NCBI GenBank assembly: GCA_002398565.1
Contig: DGZP01000023.1
Span: 5,713-38,201 of the forward strand
Direction: 5' to 3'
Length of the DNA: 32,489 nt
From: Proteiniphilum sp. UBA4977
GTDB lineage: Bacteria > Bacteroidota > Bacteroidia > Bacteroidales > Dysgonomonadaceae
The notes under the pieces are model-generated. The model was not told the DNA's origin. It did no database searches and worked only from the letters and a program-made list of their open reading frames with translations. The position numbers and the translations under genes are program-made. Shown here piece by piece: positions 1-8,059 of the stretch (the stretch's first letter is position 1; each line of letters starts with the position of its first letter).

Positions 1-54
1 TGCTGTCTTATGACCTGCAATAACTGAACCATTGTACCCGTCACAAGAAAGGAA

Positions 55-81
55 AAAGAGACGGCCTTCAGCCGTCTCTTT
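55..81 (-). terminator. Rho-independent terminator of mdh
   Basis: An 11-bp perfect inverted repeat (AAAGAGACGGC and its complement) encloses a 5-base loop. Read on the minus strand it is followed by TTTTTCC, and it lies 20 bases past the mdh stop. The stem is also A-rich on the other side, so it could stop a plus-strand gene entering from the left edge. Confidence 0.85.
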
Positions 82-100
82 CTGTGATGAGAAAATTATG

Positions 101-1099
101 TTACAGGTTGGGGTTCACGCTGCTCCACTGATCTACTGCCGGGATAATTCCCATGGCGATCACTTCGTCGCGCAGCTTCACCAGGTGTCCGTAGCTCTGC
201 TTGAGTTCTGCAATCTCGGCATCGGTGCCTTTCACTTCTCCGAAGGATACGCCGTTTTTGTCCAACGTGGTTTCCATCGCCATCATGATGTGCCCGAAGT
301 CGGGGGTATTCACATAGCAACCCGAAGGCCAGCGGAAGGCGTCGCCGCCCATGGTGGCACGGATCATCTCCACGGAGGTGTAAGCAGGGCTCTGGAACGA
401 AGAACGGCCACGCAGCTTGATGATGTTGGCTCCTCCCTTGGTCACGCGCACTTTCAGATCGGCCCATGCCTCGCTGGTCAGCTTGTCGGTTCCGATCAGG
501 TCGGTCAACGGCGTACCGTCTACCTTCGCCGTAGAGGCGAAAACAGCCATCTGCTCGCCATGTCCGCCGTAGGTACGGGCACCGGTCACCTTGCCCTGGT
601 CCACACCGAAATGCTTTGCCAGCTCGCTTTGCAGACGGGTGCTGTCGAGCGCCGCCAGCGTGGTCACCTGTGAAGGCTTCAGCCCTGAATAGATCAGCGC
701 CACCAAACCGGTAATGTCGGCCGGGTTGAAGATGATGGTCAGATGCTGCAGGTCGGGGCAGTACGATCTGATATCCTTGCCAAGCTGCGCGGCAATCTCG
801 GCATTGCCCTTCAGCAGATCCTCACGGGTCATACCATCCTTCCGGGGTGCCCCGCCTGAGGAGATCATGTACTTTGTGCCGGCAAAGGCTTCCTTCACAT
901 CAGTGGAGAAAGTGAAGTTCACGCCTTCAAAACCACAATGACGCATTTCTTCCACCACGCCTTCAAGACCCTGGGCAAACGGGTCGTAAAGACAGATATT
1001 GGGGGTTAAACGCATCATGGCAGCTGTCTGTGCCATGTTGGAACCGATCATACCGGCAGCTCCTACAATTGTTAATTTGTCGTTCGTTAAAAAACTCAT
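101..1099 (-). CDS. mdh: Malate dehydrogenase (NAD-dependent)
   Basis: Interconverts malate and oxaloacetate with NAD(H), in the cytoplasm; in anaerobic Bacteroidales this usually serves the reductive branch to fumarate and succinate. The 332-residue product has a Rossmann glycine motif (GAAGMIG, residues 13-19), the substrate-loop arginines in APRKDGMTREDLL, the NPAD motif, the LDSTR catalytic Asp/Arg block and the active-site His in TYGGHGEQM. The frame is open up to 1159, but ATG 1099 is preferred: the upstream part overlaps a promoter -7 box (1157-1164), and family proteins begin just before the dinucleotide fold. hppA lies upstream on the same strand, 122 bases away, so mdh is probably transcribed both alone and by read-through. 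Lactate dehydrogenase is less likely because of the overall Bacteroidales-MDH character. Confidence 0.95.
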   Translation of the reverse strand: MSFLTNDKLTIVGAAGMIGSNMAQTAAMMRLTPNICLYDPFAQGLEGVVEEMRHCGFEGVNFTFSTDVKEAFAGTKYMISSGGAPRKDGMTREDLLKGNAEIAAQLGKDIRSYCPDLQHLTIIFNPADITGLVALIYSGLKPSQVTTLAALDSTRLQSELAKHFGVDQGKVTGARTYGGHGEQMAVFASTAKVDGTPLTDLIGTDKLTSEAWADLKVRVTKGGANIIKLRGRSSFQSPAYTSVEMIRATMGGDAFRWPSGCYVNTPDFGHIMMAMETTLDKNGVSFGEVKGTDAEIAELKQSYGHLVKLRDEVIAMGIIPAVDQWSSVNPNL

Positions 1100-1156
1100 A
1101 ATTTGTTGTATTTGAATGTTGATAACTCTTCTTGCAGAGGTGATTTTTTCGGACTT

Positions 1157-1164
1157 CAAATATA
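1157..1164 (-). promoter_or_regulatory. Promoter -7 element for mdh
   Basis: On the minus strand this reads TATATTTG, an exact match to the Bacteroidetes -7 consensus TANNTTTG. It would give a leader of about 50 bases to the ATG at 1099. No clean TTTG -33 box is present at the standard spacing; TTCG sits 16 bases upstream. Confidence 0.5.
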
Positions 1165-1221
1165 CAAAATGTTCCCGAAACGAACTTCACCCAATTTAAT
1201 AATAAACACTAAATCGGAAAT

Positions 1222-3423
1222 TCACAGAAGACTCCACGCTACTGTGAGCCCTGCCATCACGATGGATACCATGCTCATAAGCTTGATCAGTATATTCAGT
1301 GAGGGGCCGGAGGTATCCTTGAACGGATCGCCCACGGTATCACCCACCACGGTAGCCTTGTGGGGTTCACTACCCTTGCCACCCAAATGGCCCTCCTCAA
1401 TGTACTTCTTCGCGTTATCCCACGCACCACCCGAATTGGCCATAAAAACAGCCAGTACGAAGCCGGCACCCAGTCCGCCCACCAGAAGTCCCATTACGCC
1501 GGCCACCCCCATCAGCAAACCTGTTGCAACCGGGATAATGATAGCCAGAAGTGAAGGAAGCAGCATTTCGCGCTGAGCACCTCTGGTAGAGATCGACACA
1601 CAGCGTGCATAGTCGGGCGTGGACTCTCCCGTTAGTATTCCCTGAATTTCCCTGAACTGGCGGCGTACCTCCTCCACCATCTTCTGCGCTGCCCTGCCCA
1701 CGGCATTCATGGTCAGTCCGCAGAAAAGAAAAGCCATCATGGAGCCTATGAAGATGCCGGCGAGCACCTTGGGGTTCATCAGAGTAACCTCAAAGTAATC
1801 CATGAAGTCCACAAAGCTGGCCTTCGCAATCTCCACCGTTTCTCCGTTGGCAAACTCAAGCACGGTGTCACCCAGACGCAACATCCCAATGCGCACCTCT
1901 TCCATGTAAGAAGCCATCAGTGCCAGTGCTGTCAATGCTGCCGAGCCAATGGCAAATCCTTTTCCCGTGGCTGCGGTGGTGTTACCCAGCGAATCGAGCA
2001 TATCGGTTCGCCTTCTCACTTCCGGCTCCAGCCCGCTCATTTCGGCATTTCCCCCGGCATTGTCGGCAATAGGCCCATACGCATCGGTGGCCAGCGTGAT
2101 CCCCAGCGTGGAGAGCATCCCCACAGCAGCAATCGCAATGCCATACAATCCCATGCTCAGGTTTTCGGCCGATACCATATTGGCTACGTCGAAACGGATG
2201 GCAGACAGGTAGGAGAGGAGGATGGCGGCGACGACGGTGCTCACCGGGATCACGGTAGAGACGAAGCCGGTTCCCATGCCGGAGATGATCACCGTGGCCG
2301 GCCCTGTTTGGGCACTGTTGGCAATCGCACGCGTGGGCTTATAGGAATGAGACGTGAAGTACTCGGTACCCTGACCGATGACAATGCCTGCCAGCAGGCC
2401 GGCAATGACGGAGAACGACAGCCCTATCCAGTTGCTGAATCCGAGCAGGTACAAAATGCCAAATGTACATACGGCAATGAGTACCGCACTCACATTTACA
2501 CCCCGGTTGAGCGAATCCATCAGCTGTTTCACAGTTGCATTTTCCTTGGTGCGTACCAGAAAGATACCCATGATGGAGAGAAAAACACCGATGGCTGCAA
2601 TAATCATAGGGGCAAATACCGCGTTCCGCTGCATCGACGGGTTTAATACAAACGCCGAAGCACCCAATGCCGCAGTAGAAAGAATGGAGCCACAGTACGA
2701 TTCATACAGGTCGGCCCCCATACCGGCCACATCTCCCACATTGTCACCCACGTTGTCGGCAATGGTGGCGGGGTTGCGGGGATCATCCTCCGGAATTCCC
2801 GCCTCCACCTTTCCTACCAGATCGGCTCCCACGTCTGCTGCCTTAGTGTAGATTCCTCCTCCCACGCGGGCAAACAATGCCTGGGTGGAGGCACCCATGC
2901 CAAAGGTCAGCATGGTGGTCGTAATCATGATTAACTTGTGTCCGGCATCGGCATCATCTACAAAAAAATTAAGAATAAGATACCATGCTGAAATATCTAA
3001 CAGGGCCAGCCCTACCACCACCAGCCCCATCACGGCGCCGGAACGGAAAGCAATCTGCAGGCCGCTATTGAGTGAACGGCGTACCGCATGGGTGGTCCGC
3101 GCGGATGCATAGGTCGCGGTCTTCATGCCGAAGAAACCGGCCAGTCCCGAGAAGAATCCACCCGTGAGAAAGGCAAAGGGTACCCAGTTGTTCTGCAGGC
3201 CGAAAAAAGCCATCGTGGCAAAGAGCAGGGCTAGCACGATAAAAACAAGGGCCACCACTTTGTACTGCTGTCTGAGATATGACATGGCACCTTCGCGCAC
3301 ATAGCCGGCAATGGATTTCATTTTTTCAGTGCCTTCACTCTCTTTCATCATCTTCTTATAGAAGTAAAAAGCGAAGGACAGAGCCACTACGGAAGCGGCG
3401 GGTACAAGATAAAAGTAATTCAC
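1222..3423 (-). CDS. hppA: K+-dependent membrane pyrophosphatase (Na+ and/or H+ pump)
   Basis: Integral-membrane pump that couples pyrophosphate hydrolysis to cation export. The 733-residue product has about 16 hydrophobic segments and the family hallmarks: the PPi/Mg site DDPRNPATIADNVGDNVGD, the later GPIADNAGGNAEM block and the C-terminal VVGDTVGDPFKDTSGPSLN block. In GNTTAATGKGFA the positions that are Lys and Thr in K+-independent enzymes are Ala and Gly, which marks the K+-dependent class; that class includes all known Na+ pumps. The start is GTG (3421-3423), directly before MNYFYLVP, with no better ATG. A promoter lies about 70 bases upstream, divergent from the ROK gene. Whether it moves Na+, H+ or both cannot be fixed from sequence alone, but see the finding on signature residues. 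Confidence 0.96.
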   Translation of the reverse strand: MNYFYLVPAASVVALSFAFYFYKKMMKESEGTEKMKSIAGYVREGAMSYLRQQYKVVALVFIVLALLFATMAFFGLQNNWVPFAFLTGGFFSGLAGFFGMKTATYASARTTHAVRRSLNSGLQIAFRSGAVMGLVVVGLALLDISAWYLILNFFVDDADAGHKLIMITTTMLTFGMGASTQALFARVGGGIYTKAADVGADLVGKVEAGIPEDDPRNPATIADNVGDNVGDVAGMGADLYESYCGSILSTAALGASAFVLNPSMQRNAVFAPMIIAAIGVFLSIMGIFLVRTKENATVKQLMDSLNRGVNVSAVLIAVCTFGILYLLGFSNWIGLSFSVIAGLLAGIVIGQGTEYFTSHSYKPTRAIANSAQTGPATVIISGMGTGFVSTVIPVSTVVAAILLSYLSAIRFDVANMVSAENLSMGLYGIAIAAVGMLSTLGITLATDAYGPIADNAGGNAEMSGLEPEVRRRTDMLDSLGNTTAATGKGFAIGSAALTALALMASYMEEVRIGMLRLGDTVLEFANGETVEIAKASFVDFMDYFEVTLMNPKVLAGIFIGSMMAFLFCGLTMNAVGRAAQKMVEEVRRQFREIQGILTGESTPDYARCVSISTRGAQREMLLPSLLAIIIPVATGLLMGVAGVMGLLVGGLGAGFVLAVFMANSGGAWDNAKKYIEEGHLGGKGSEPHKATVVGDTVGDPFKDTSGPSLNILIKLMSMVSIVMAGLTVAWSLL

Positions 3424-3494
3424 GGTTATATAATTTATTGTTTGTAAAAAGGGTTATCGGAAAACACAATTCAAAATACCTGTTTTCTATTTTA

Positions 3495-3524
3495 CAAAGA
3501 TGCGGAAAATATCTAAAAAACAAA
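3495..3524 (-). promoter_or_regulatory. Promoter of hppA
   Basis: On the minus strand TTTG (3521-3524) is separated by 18 bases from CATCTTTG (3495-3502), one mismatch to TANNTTTG. The predicted start is near 3488, giving a leader of about 65 bases before the GTG codon. Confidence 0.6.
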
Positions 3525-3570
3525 ACAATTGTATTAAAAAAGCGCAAAACAATGAACTTCATTCTTTTCT

Positions 3571-3600
3571 TTTGATAGTTCGAAATATTTTGTAACTTTG
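3571..3600 (+). promoter_or_regulatory. Promoter of the ROK regulator gene
   Basis: TTTG (3571-3574), an 18-base spacer and TAACTTTG (3593-3600) fit the Bacteroidetes primary-sigma consensus perfectly in both boxes. It would give a leader of about 100 bases, which contains a small hairpin TCCGA-cagc-TCGGA at 3636-3649, a possible operator half or structure. The leader is otherwise featureless. Confidence 0.7.
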
Positions 3601-3709
3601 TGAACCTGATTTACATTCATCATCATAAATGATACTCCGACAGCTCGGATGCAGGGATATCAAAGCTAAAACGCAATCTACGTTCATTCACCAAGTTTAA
3701 GAAGAAATC

Positions 3710-4915
3710 ATGGTAAAAAACTTTTTTCTAAAAAGCGACAAAAGTCCGAAAAACATACAGATCAAGAAGGACATCATTACGCATTTCATAACCACTGGGA
3801 ACGACACCATCTCGGAACTGGCAAAAGCACTCGAACTGAGTGTGCCGACTGTAACCAAGTTCATTGCCGAACTTACCGACATGGGACTGATTGCCGAATT
3901 TGGCAAGATCAACACTCCCGGCGGCAGACATCCGAGTGTATACGGGTTAAAACCTTCATCAGCCTATTTTGTGGGGGTAGATATGAGCCGACATCACCTG
4001 AATATCGCACTGATGGATTTTACCGGCAACATTGTGGACAGCCAGATGGGTATTTCCTACACCTACGAGAATACAACGGAATCCTTCGACAAGCTTTGCG
4101 GACTCATCCAGCATTTCATAGACAGAACGGGCGACCTGAAACAAAAAATATTCAAGATAAACCTCAACATATCGGGACGCGTAAATCCCGAATCGGGTTA
4201 CAGCTATAGCAGTTTTTATTTCAGTGAACACCCAATAAGTGAAACACTGACGAAAAAATTAAATTATAATGTGGGGATCGACAACGATACACGGGCCATG
4301 GCTTACGGTGAATACATGAAAGGCGTGGTAGAGGGAGAACAGAATGTAATCTTCGTCAATGTCTCCTGGGGTCTAGGCATAGGAATCATCATAGATGGCA
4401 AACCCTATTACGGAAAATCGGGATTTTCGGGAGAATTTGGACATTTCCCCACCTTCGAGAATGAAATCATTTGCCATTGCGGTAAAAAAGGATGCCTCGA
4501 AACAGAAGCTTCAGGCCTTGCAATTCACCGGGCCATCCTTGAACGTGTGGCCAATGGTGAAAGTACCATCCTCACCGAAATGGTACATGACATGAACAAG
4601 CTGACCCTCACCGACATCATCAAGGCAACCAACATGGAAGATCCCCTTTGCATTGAAATTGTAGAGGAAGTGGGCTACAAACTGGGAAAATATATTGCCG
4701 GCCTCATTAACATCTTTAACCCCGAACTGGTCGTTGTGGGCGGACAGGTGGCAGATACAGAAGGATTTATCATGTTGCCTATACGAAGCTCAATCAAGAA
4801 ATACTCACTTAATCTGGTCAACAAGGATACCCAGATTGTTACCTCCAAACTAAAAAACAAGGCCGGCATTGTAGGTGCCTGCATGATTGCACGAAGCCGC
4901 CTCTTCGCTGAGTAA
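3710..4915 (+). CDS. ROK-family transcriptional regulator (NagC/XylR type)
   Basis: Probable sugar-responsive DNA-binding regulator, cytoplasmic. The 401-residue product starts with a winged HTH (about residues 15-75: DTISELAKALELSVPTVTKF, then a GRHPSVYGL wing) followed by a ROK/actin-fold domain. The zinc-binding signature is present (GHFPTF, then CHCGKKGCLE), as is the conserved Asp in IDNDTRAMAYGE. The phosphate-1 motif, normally DxGGT in ROK kinases, reads VDMSRHHLNI, so sugar-kinase activity is unlikely; this agrees with the HTH and a regulator role. It is transcribed divergently from hppA and sits 85 bases before the sulfhydrylase gene. Neither neighbour is a sugar gene, so the regulon cannot be read from context. 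Length and domain order are normal for the family. Confidence 0.9.
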   Translation: MVKNFFLKSDKSPKNIQIKKDIITHFITTGNDTISELAKALELSVPTVTKFIAELTDMGLIAEFGKINTPGGRHPSVYGLKPSSAYFVGVDMSRHHLNIALMDFTGNIVDSQMGISYTYENTTESFDKLCGLIQHFIDRTGDLKQKIFKINLNISGRVNPESGYSYSSFYFSEHPISETLTKKLNYNVGIDNDTRAMAYGEYMKGVVEGEQNVIFVNVSWGLGIGIIIDGKPYYGKSGFSGEFGHFPTFENEIICHCGKKGCLETEASGLAIHRAILERVANGESTILTEMVHDMNKLTLTDIIKATNMEDPLCIEIVEEVGYKLGKYIAGLINIFNPELVVVGGQVADTEGFIMLPIRSSIKKYSLNLVNKDTQIVTSKLKNKAGIVGACMIARSRLFAE

Positions 4916-4970
4916 GTGTTAATTTATCACTTATTCGTTTCCTTTTACATCATTTTTCCGTTTTTTGTCC

Positions 4971-4978
4971 TATTTTTG
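4971..4978 (+). promoter_or_regulatory. Probable -7 promoter box of the sulfhydrylase gene
   Basis: TATTTTTG matches TANNTTTG exactly, 22 bases before the ATG at 5001, which would leave a leader of only about 15 bases. No TTTG -33 box is found at 18-21 bases. The short leader leaves no room for a SAM riboswitch. Confidence 0.45.
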
Positions 4979-5000
4979 TGTGTTATTAATTTCACAAAAT

Positions 5001-6299
5001 ATGGAAAAAAAACATTTTGAAACGCTGCAAGTACACGCAGGACAGGAACCCGACCCGGTAACCGGGTCAAGAGCGGTTCCAATTCATCAGACCACAGCTT
5101 ATGCATTCAGAAGTGCAGAACACGGCGCCAATTTATTCGGACTGAAAGAGTTCGGAAACATCTACACCCGATTGCAGAATCCCACAACCGATGTGTTTGA
5201 AAAACGCATGGCAGCCCTCGAAGGAGGCGTAGCCGCAGTGGCAACCTCATCGGGCATGGCAGCCCAGCTTATCGCTATTCATAACCTGGCATCGGCAGGC
5301 GACAATATAGTATCCACCTCCTACCTTTATGGGGGAACCTACAATCAGTTTAAGGTAACCTTTGCCCGTCTAGGCATCGAGGTTCGTTTTGCAGACGGAG
5401 ACAACGTGGAGAGCATTGCCTCGCTGATCGACGGAAATACCAAAGCCATCTACCTGGAAACAATAGGCAACCCGGAGTATAATATCCCCGATTTTGAAGC
5501 CATTGCAGAAGTGGCAAGGAAGCATGATATTCCGGTGATTGTGGACAACACTTTCGGGCAGGGAGGGTATCTTTTCAATCCAATCGAATGGGGTGCCAGC
5601 GTGGTGCTTCATTCTGCCACAAAATGGATTGGCGGACACGGCACATCCATGGGCGGTGTCATCATTGACGGAGGTAACTTCAACTGGGGAAATGGAAAAT
5701 ATCCAATGTTCAGCGAACCGTCGGAGGGGTATCACGGCCTTAACTTCTGGGAAACATTCGGTGACAGCTCCCCCTTTGGAAACATCGCCTACTCCATCCG
5801 CTGCCGCGTGGAAGGATTGCGCGACCTGGGACCGGTGAACAGCCCCTTCAACTCTTTCCTGCTCTTGTTGGGACTGGAAACACTGTCACTGCGTGCCGAA
5901 CGTACCAATGCCAATGCACTGGAGCTGGCCCGCTGGCTGGAAAAACATCCGAAGGTGGAGAGTGTAAACTATCCCGGACTGGAAGGTAACAAATATCACG
6001 CCCTGGCCAAGAAATATCTGAAGAACAACGGATTTGGCGGGGTGCTCTCCTTCTTTGTGAAGGGCGACGTGGCGCAAACGGCCAGGGTCATCGACAACCT
6101 TTCCATGATCAGCCACCTGGCGAATGTGGGTGATGCCAAAACGCTGATTATTCATCCTGCCAGTACCACCCACCAGCAACTGTCGGATGAGGCACAAATT
6201 GCTGCCGGTGTTTATCCGAATCTACTTCGTGTATCGCTCGGCATTGAACATATCAACGATATAAAAGCCGACTTGGATGAAGCGTTGAAACAACTCTGA
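5001..6299 (+). CDS. metY: O-acetylhomoserine sulfhydrylase (Cys/Met metabolism PLP enzyme)
   Basis: Cytoplasmic PLP enzyme that replaces the acetyl group of O-acetylhomoserine with sulfide (or methanethiol), giving homocysteine or methionine. The 432-residue length is right for MetY rather than the ~380-400-residue cystathionine synthases and lyases. Visible motifs are the N-terminal FETLQVHAGQEPDP typical of this group, YTRLQNPTTDVFEKRMAALEGG, the VDNTFGQGG block, and the PLP lysine in HSATKWIGGHG followed by TSMGGVIIDGG. The C-terminal IHPASTTHQQ is also typical. An in-frame upstream start (4965) is rejected: it lies before the likely -7 box and adds residues foreign to the family. It is followed by a strong terminator, so it appears monocistronic. 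Methionine gamma-lyase is a less likely alternative. Confidence 0.93.
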   Translation: MEKKHFETLQVHAGQEPDPVTGSRAVPIHQTTAYAFRSAEHGANLFGLKEFGNIYTRLQNPTTDVFEKRMAALEGGVAAVATSSGMAAQLIAIHNLASAGDNIVSTSYLYGGTYNQFKVTFARLGIEVRFADGDNVESIASLIDGNTKAIYLETIGNPEYNIPDFEAIAEVARKHDIPVIVDNTFGQGGYLFNPIEWGASVVLHSATKWIGGHGTSMGGVIIDGGNFNWGNGKYPMFSEPSEGYHGLNFWETFGDSSPFGNIAYSIRCRVEGLRDLGPVNSPFNSFLLLLGLETLSLRAERTNANALELARWLEKHPKVESVNYPGLEGNKYHALAKKYLKNNGFGGVLSFFVKGDVAQTARVIDNLSMISHLANVGDAKTLIIHPASTTHQQLSDEAQIAAGVYPNLLRVSLGIEHINDIKADLDEALKQL

Positions 6300-6319
6300 T
6301 ATTTTAATCGTATTCAAAA

Positions 6320-6348
6320 GAATGGCGGCACCAGAAATGCCGCCATTC
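6320..6348. terminator. Bidirectional rho-independent terminator
   Basis: An 11-bp perfect inverted repeat (GAATGGCGGCA and its complement) has a 7-base loop. It sits between two convergent stop codons (6299 and 6360), with A/T-rich flanks on both sides, so it probably serves both genes. Confidence 0.85.
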
Positions 6349-6359
6349 ATATTTTATAG

Positions 6360-6905
6360 CTATTTCGTCACCTCCTTTATCACCTCCTCATTATCGAGTA
6401 ACTCTCTGAGTTCCTGTCGCAGATCCACATTGCTCACCTCAAGATCTTCAATGCATACCCGTTGCCAGATCTCCTCTATCCATCTGTTCCGCGTGATTCC
6501 AAACTCGTCGATAGGCTGGAACCAGCGAAGGTACATGAAATTTGTGTGTGTAAGCCTGATATTAAGCGGATTATCTTTCCCCTCCTGACTTTTGTTGAAT
6601 GAATTCACGATCTCCTCCGTATAAAGGTCGTCTTCCAGCCTGTATGTTCCGTCTACGGTAATGATGGCACCCTTTTCGGTGGACATGAAATTCATAAATC
6701 TACCGTCGTGAAAAATCATCTTGAACATTCCGGAAGGAATCACCCTGTAACCCGCCTCGTCACTGTTGTGTATTGCTTTCACCTCCCACAATCCCACGAT
6801 TCGCTCCGCAGCTTCGTTACGAACCGACATCTGCTGAGAAGAACCGCAACCGGCAAAAAATGTAATTATGCCGATCAACATAAAAAAAGCCGCCCTTGTT
6901 TCCAT
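6360..6905 (-). CDS. Small lipoprotein, DUF4488-like
   Basis: A 181-residue exported lipoprotein of unknown function. The N-terminus is a short signal sequence with a lipobox FAGC, Cys20 being the predicted acylated residue. The mature part opens with RIVGLWEVKAI and contains short beta-rich segments (FKMIFHDGRFMNFM, GTYRLEDDLYTEEI), resembling the lipocalin-like DUF4488 family of Bacteroidales; that family match is from memory. The tail (RQELRELLDNEEVIKEVTK) is charged and helical. The gene stands alone: convergent with metY and divergent from the coiled-coil gene. Confidence 0.7.
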   Translation of the reverse strand: METRAAFFMLIGIITFFAGCGSSQQMSVRNEAAERIVGLWEVKAIHNSDEAGYRVIPSGMFKMIFHDGRFMNFMSTEKGAIITVDGTYRLEDDLYTEEIVNSFNKSQEGKDNPLNIRLTHTNFMYLRWFQPIDEFGITRNRWIEEIWQRVCIEDLEVSNVDLRQELRELLDNEEVIKEVTK

Positions 6906-7039
6906 ATGATTAAATTTAGCAATTTCGCCCCCGATATTCCATATGTATATAACACTTTTTCAGGAAATTCGTTTATTAAACCCCGTACTTTTAAAACTGG
7001 CGAAGCTTATCTTAAAATTCCAAAAAAGAAGATGTAATC

Positions 7040-7071
7040 ATTGGGTTTTAGGCTGAAAACCTCTATTTTTG
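7040..7071 (+). promoter_or_regulatory. Promoter of the coiled-coil protein gene
   Basis: ATTG (7040-7043), a 20-base spacer and TATTTTTG (7064-7071) fit the Bacteroidetes consensus with one mismatch in the -33 box. The start would be about 20 bases before the ATG at 7098. Confidence 0.55.
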
Positions 7072-7097
7072 CCATCGATTGGAAAATAAGCACTTGA

Positions 7098-7988
7098 ATG
7101 AAAATAAACTTTAGTGAGCGAACACCCCAGCTGATTGCCATTATTGGTGTGCTCGCAGTAATTTTGGCCATACTTATAGGTTTCCTGTTCTCTAAAAACT
7201 CACAAATGAATGAGATGCAGGAGCAGTTCACCGTAGACAAGGCGGAACTGGAAGATGAGTATGAGGCGATTTCATTACAATACGAAGGGTTCAAATTCAG
7301 CGTACAAAACGACTCACTCCTGTACAAGCTTGAGAATGAACAGGCCAAGGTGCTCCGCCTGCAGGAAGAGTTGCGCTTGACCAAGGCATCTGACCAGGCT
7401 GAGATAAAACGATTGAAGGACGAGCTGGCCACCCTGCGTAAGATACTCCGTTCCTACATCCAGCAGATCGACTCGTTGAACAGGCTAAATGAAGAACTGC
7501 GCGCCGAGAACAGGCAAATCACACAACAATACAACCAGACAAGCCGTACCCTCAACCAGGTGTCGCAGGAGAAAGCCGCACTCTCTGAAAAAGTATCCCT
7601 GGCCGCACAGCTTGTGGCGACAAATATTGGTGCCAAAGCAGTGAATGACAGGGGACGTGAACAGACCCGACTGAGCAGAAGCGCTCAATTTGTGATTTCT
7701 TTTACCATTGCCCGCAACATCACTACCGAACCGGGAGAGCGGGAGATATTTGTCCGTATCATGGCACCCGACGGGAGCGTACTCTCCAAAAGTGCATCCA
7801 ATACGTTTCCCTATGAAAATGGCAAGATTCGCTATTCCATGAAGCGCATAGTCGAATATGGCGGAGAAGAGATCCCCGTCACCATGTACTGGGATATCGA
7901 GGAGTTCCTGATGCCGGGCACGTACAAAGCGGACATCTTTGCCGACGGCTACCACATCGGAACACACAGCTTCACCATGCAGGAATAA
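7098..7988 (+). CDS. Membrane-anchored coiled-coil protein, function unknown
   Basis: I do not recognise a named family. The 296-residue product has a short cytoplasmic start, one transmembrane helix (about residues 12-31), then a long heptad-rich coiled coil (about 36-170, rich in Glu, Lys, Leu and Gln). After a hinge near AVNDRGREQTRLSRS comes a compact C-terminal domain (about 190-296) predicted to be beta-rich: QFVISFTIARNI, EIFVRIMAPDGS and DIFADGYHIGTHSF. This resembles a bitopic protein with its coiled coil and C-terminal domain in the periplasm, such as an envelope spacer or scaffold. It has its own promoter and terminator, so it is probably monocistronic. Confidence 0.75.
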   Translation: MKINFSERTPQLIAIIGVLAVILAILIGFLFSKNSQMNEMQEQFTVDKAELEDEYEAISLQYEGFKFSVQNDSLLYKLENEQAKVLRLQEELRLTKASDQAEIKRLKDELATLRKILRSYIQQIDSLNRLNEELRAENRQITQQYNQTSRTLNQVSQEKAALSEKVSLAAQLVATNIGAKAVNDRGREQTRLSRSAQFVISFTIARNITTEPGEREIFVRIMAPDGSVLSKSASNTFPYENGKIRYSMKRIVEYGGEEIPVTMYWDIEEFLMPGTYKADIFADGYHIGTHSFTMQE

Positions 7989-8000
7989 AACACTATGGCT

Positions 8001-8038
8001 CCGCCGGTGTCGTTTTAATTACCACGGCGGTCTTTTTT
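8001..8038 (+). terminator. Rho-independent terminator
   Basis: CCGCCG (8001-8006) pairs with CGGCGG (8025-8030) across an 18-base loop and is followed by six T (8033-8038). It begins 12 bases after the coiled-coil gene's stop and ends 21 bases before the carrier gene. Confidence 0.7.
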
Positions 8039-8059
8039 CGTCTTCGCTCCCAATCACTT

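Noticed and set aside
1..23. Possible 3' end of a plus-strand gene (reads LSYDLQ, then stop at 21-23)
   Set aside because: Only six codons are inside the window, so neither the frame nor the gene can be supported.
4916..5000. SAM-type riboswitch before the sulfhydrylase gene
   Set aside because: Only 85 bases with no suitable stems, and the likely -7 box leaves a leader of about 15 bases.
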